This document shows positions 5,233 to 6,256 of a DNA stretch of 6,256 nt, one piece after another. Below the pieces are notes generated by a model. That model searched no databases and was not told the origin of the DNA. It worked only from the letters and a program-made list of their open reading frames with translations. The DNA lies in assembly GCA_029940345.1 (NCBI GenBank), contig JAOZRC010000337.1, positions 1 through 6,256 of the forward strand, written 5' to 3'. The DNA comes from Desulfobacterales bacterium (GTDB lineage Bacteria > Desulfobacterota > Desulfobacteria > Desulfobacterales > JAUCGF01). Position 1 is the stretch's first letter; each line of letters begins with the position of its first letter. The position numbers and the translations under genes are program-made.

Positions 5233-6256
5233 ATGCAATATCCTTTACCTGAACGTATCGGCGATCCTGATCTTTTGGTAGGCCGCGTCAAAGAGTTTAA
5301 CCTTTTGGAAAAATGGATTGACAATATCCCCAAACTGCTTTCCAAATCCAGGGTGATTTTAGCGCGGCGCAAAAGCGGCAAAACTGCGATTGTCCAGCGT
5401 ATTTTCAATATGCTCTGGAATGTGAACAAAGGGGTCATTCCATTTTATTATGACATACCGGAAAACAAAATCTGGTATCCTTATTTTGCCGTAGATTATT
5501 ACCGCATTTTTGCATCCCATTATATTGCATTTCTTGAAAAGGATGCAAGGTTGGTGCGCCAACCGTTGAAACCGGATGAAATAAGAGAATACGGTCTGTC
5601 GCACTCTGTCAAATTGTTGGTCGATGATATTGATATGATACGCGAATATCAGGCCGAGGGCGGTTATGACCTGGTTTGGAAAACCGCTTACACCGCTCCT
5701 GACCGGTTTGCCGGCTATTATGATCAGCGTATCCTGGTGATTCTGGATGAATTCCAGAATATCACCCAATATATCTATTCTGACAGAGAACGTCTGATCG
5801 GTCCGGACAAAACACTGGCTGGCAGTTTTCATGGTGTGGTCGAATCCAAAATGGCGCCCATGTTAGTCACCGGTTCTTATGTCGGATGGCTAATTGAGGT
5901 GATCAGTAAATATCTGCAAGCCGGCCGTTTGAAACGCCATTTTATGAATTCCTATCTCACGCCCGAGGAAGGTTTGCAGGCGGTTTATAAATATGCCGAG
6001 TCTCAAAATGAGCCGATCACCAACGAAACCGCCGAGCAGATTAATACGTTGTGCATGTCCGATCCGTTTTTCATATCCTGCGTGATTCGGTCCGAATATG
6101 AAGACAAAGACCTGACTGAAGCCGAGGGGGTGGTCAATACGACGAATTATGAAATTACGGATGCATCCTCCGAAATGTCCATGAACTGGTCTGAATATAT
6201 TGACCAAACAACCGATCGAATCAATGAACGCTACGCTAAAAATATGCTCCTGCATC
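5233..6256 (+). CDS. P-loop ATPase of the archaeal-ATPase (ATPase_2) type, 3' end beyond the window
   Basis: Translation from the ATG stays open for 341 codons to the window edge, so the C-terminus is missing. AAAAAGGTG (5218-5226) lies six bases before the ATG, supporting this start. The N-terminus has the family's 'GR..E' element (LVGRVKEFNLLEKW, 15-28). The Walker A region is ARRKSGKT (44-51), with alanine where the first P-loop glycine normally stands; the GK[S/T] core is intact. Walker B is ILVILDEF (Asp172, Glu173). A sensor-like LVTGSYVG follows (211-218), then a helical lid region with LTPEEG (242-247) and a DPFFIS segment (277-282) resembling the 'GNPFYI' stretch of related proteins. 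Residues 310-341 look like the lead-in to a winged-helix domain. Such proteins are lone NTPases, often of unknown role. It is read divergently from the importer operon, 466 bases from its start, with no functional link visible. The fold call is good; no specific function can be given. Confidence 0.8.
   Translation, partial: MQYPLPERIGDPDLLVGRVKEFNLLEKWIDNIPKLLSKSRVILARRKSGKTAIVQRIFNMLWNVNKGVIPFYYDIPENKIWYPYFAVDYYRIFASHYIAFLEKDARLVRQPLKPDEIREYGLSHSVKLLVDDIDMIREYQAEGGYDLVWKTAYTAPDRFAGYYDQRILVILDEFQNITQYIYSDRERLIGPDKTLAGSFHGVVESKMAPMLVTGSYVGWLIEVISKYLQAGRLKRHFMNSYLTPEEGLQAVYKYAESQNEPITNETAEQINTLCMSDPFFISCVIRSEYEDKDLTEAEGVVNTTNYEITDASSEMSMNWSEYIDQTTDRINERYAKNMLLH

Noticed and set aside
5190..6255. 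Minus-strand open frames of 82, 157 and 121 codons opposite the AAA ATPase
   Set aside because: The plus strand carries a continuous frame with Walker A, Walker B and a good ribosome binding site; the minus frames are unrelated and overlapping.
1..6256. CRISPR array, tRNA, rRNA or a multi-gene defence system
   Set aside because: No regularly spaced direct repeats, no tRNA- or rRNA-like sequence, and apart from the incomplete ATPase no gene that would belong to a defence module.

Overview
The window reads as a piece of a chromosome or large contig from a Gram-negative bacterium. The substrate-binding protein has a plain Sec signal peptide with no lipobox cysteine, so it should be a soluble periplasmic protein. 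Base composition is near balanced. The combination of a peptide-type ABC operon, short palindromic repeats and a lone 'archaeal-type' AAA ATPase would suit an uncultured Desulfobacterota-like or similar environmental lineage. That taxonomic guess is inference only; nothing in the window fixes it.

Positions 1-4847 hold a minus-strand operon for a family-5 (Opp/Dpp/Nik-type) ABC importer. In transcription order it contains a strong sigma70-like promoter (4818-4847), the periplasmic binding protein (4766-3192), a 246-base gap with a repeat element built on inverted 'gtagggtgggca' ends (2989-3165), permease B (2945-1968), permease C (1971-1027) and the ATPase D (1030-53). B/C and C/D each overlap by the four bases ATGA, which implies translational coupling. 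The second ATPase (DppF/OppF) expected after D probably begins at the window edge (ATG at 5-3), but only the start would be inside.

Positions 4848-5232 are intergenic between divergent transcription units. This stretch has a pair of hairpins in opposite orientation (5047-5065 and 5107-5127) resembling a REP/BIME unit, and a possible plus-strand promoter at 4985-5013.

From 5233 to the right edge a plus-strand gene runs off the window. It encodes a P-loop ATPase resembling the ATPase_2 / archaeal-ATPase group, with a Walker A motif whose first glycine is alanine, a clear Walker B (LDEF) and a sensor-like TGS motif. It is likely unrelated in function to the transporter.

The transporter genes work as one import system: the binding protein captures the ligand in the periplasm, the B/C heterodimer forms the channel, and D (with the missing F) hydrolyses ATP. 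The ligand cannot be named. The Asp that in OppA/DppA holds the peptide alpha-amino group appears to be Gly422 here, so a classical dipeptide role should not be assumed. Most of the window is ordinary; the points worth a second look are that substitution, the two palindromic repeat units and the truncated ATPase.
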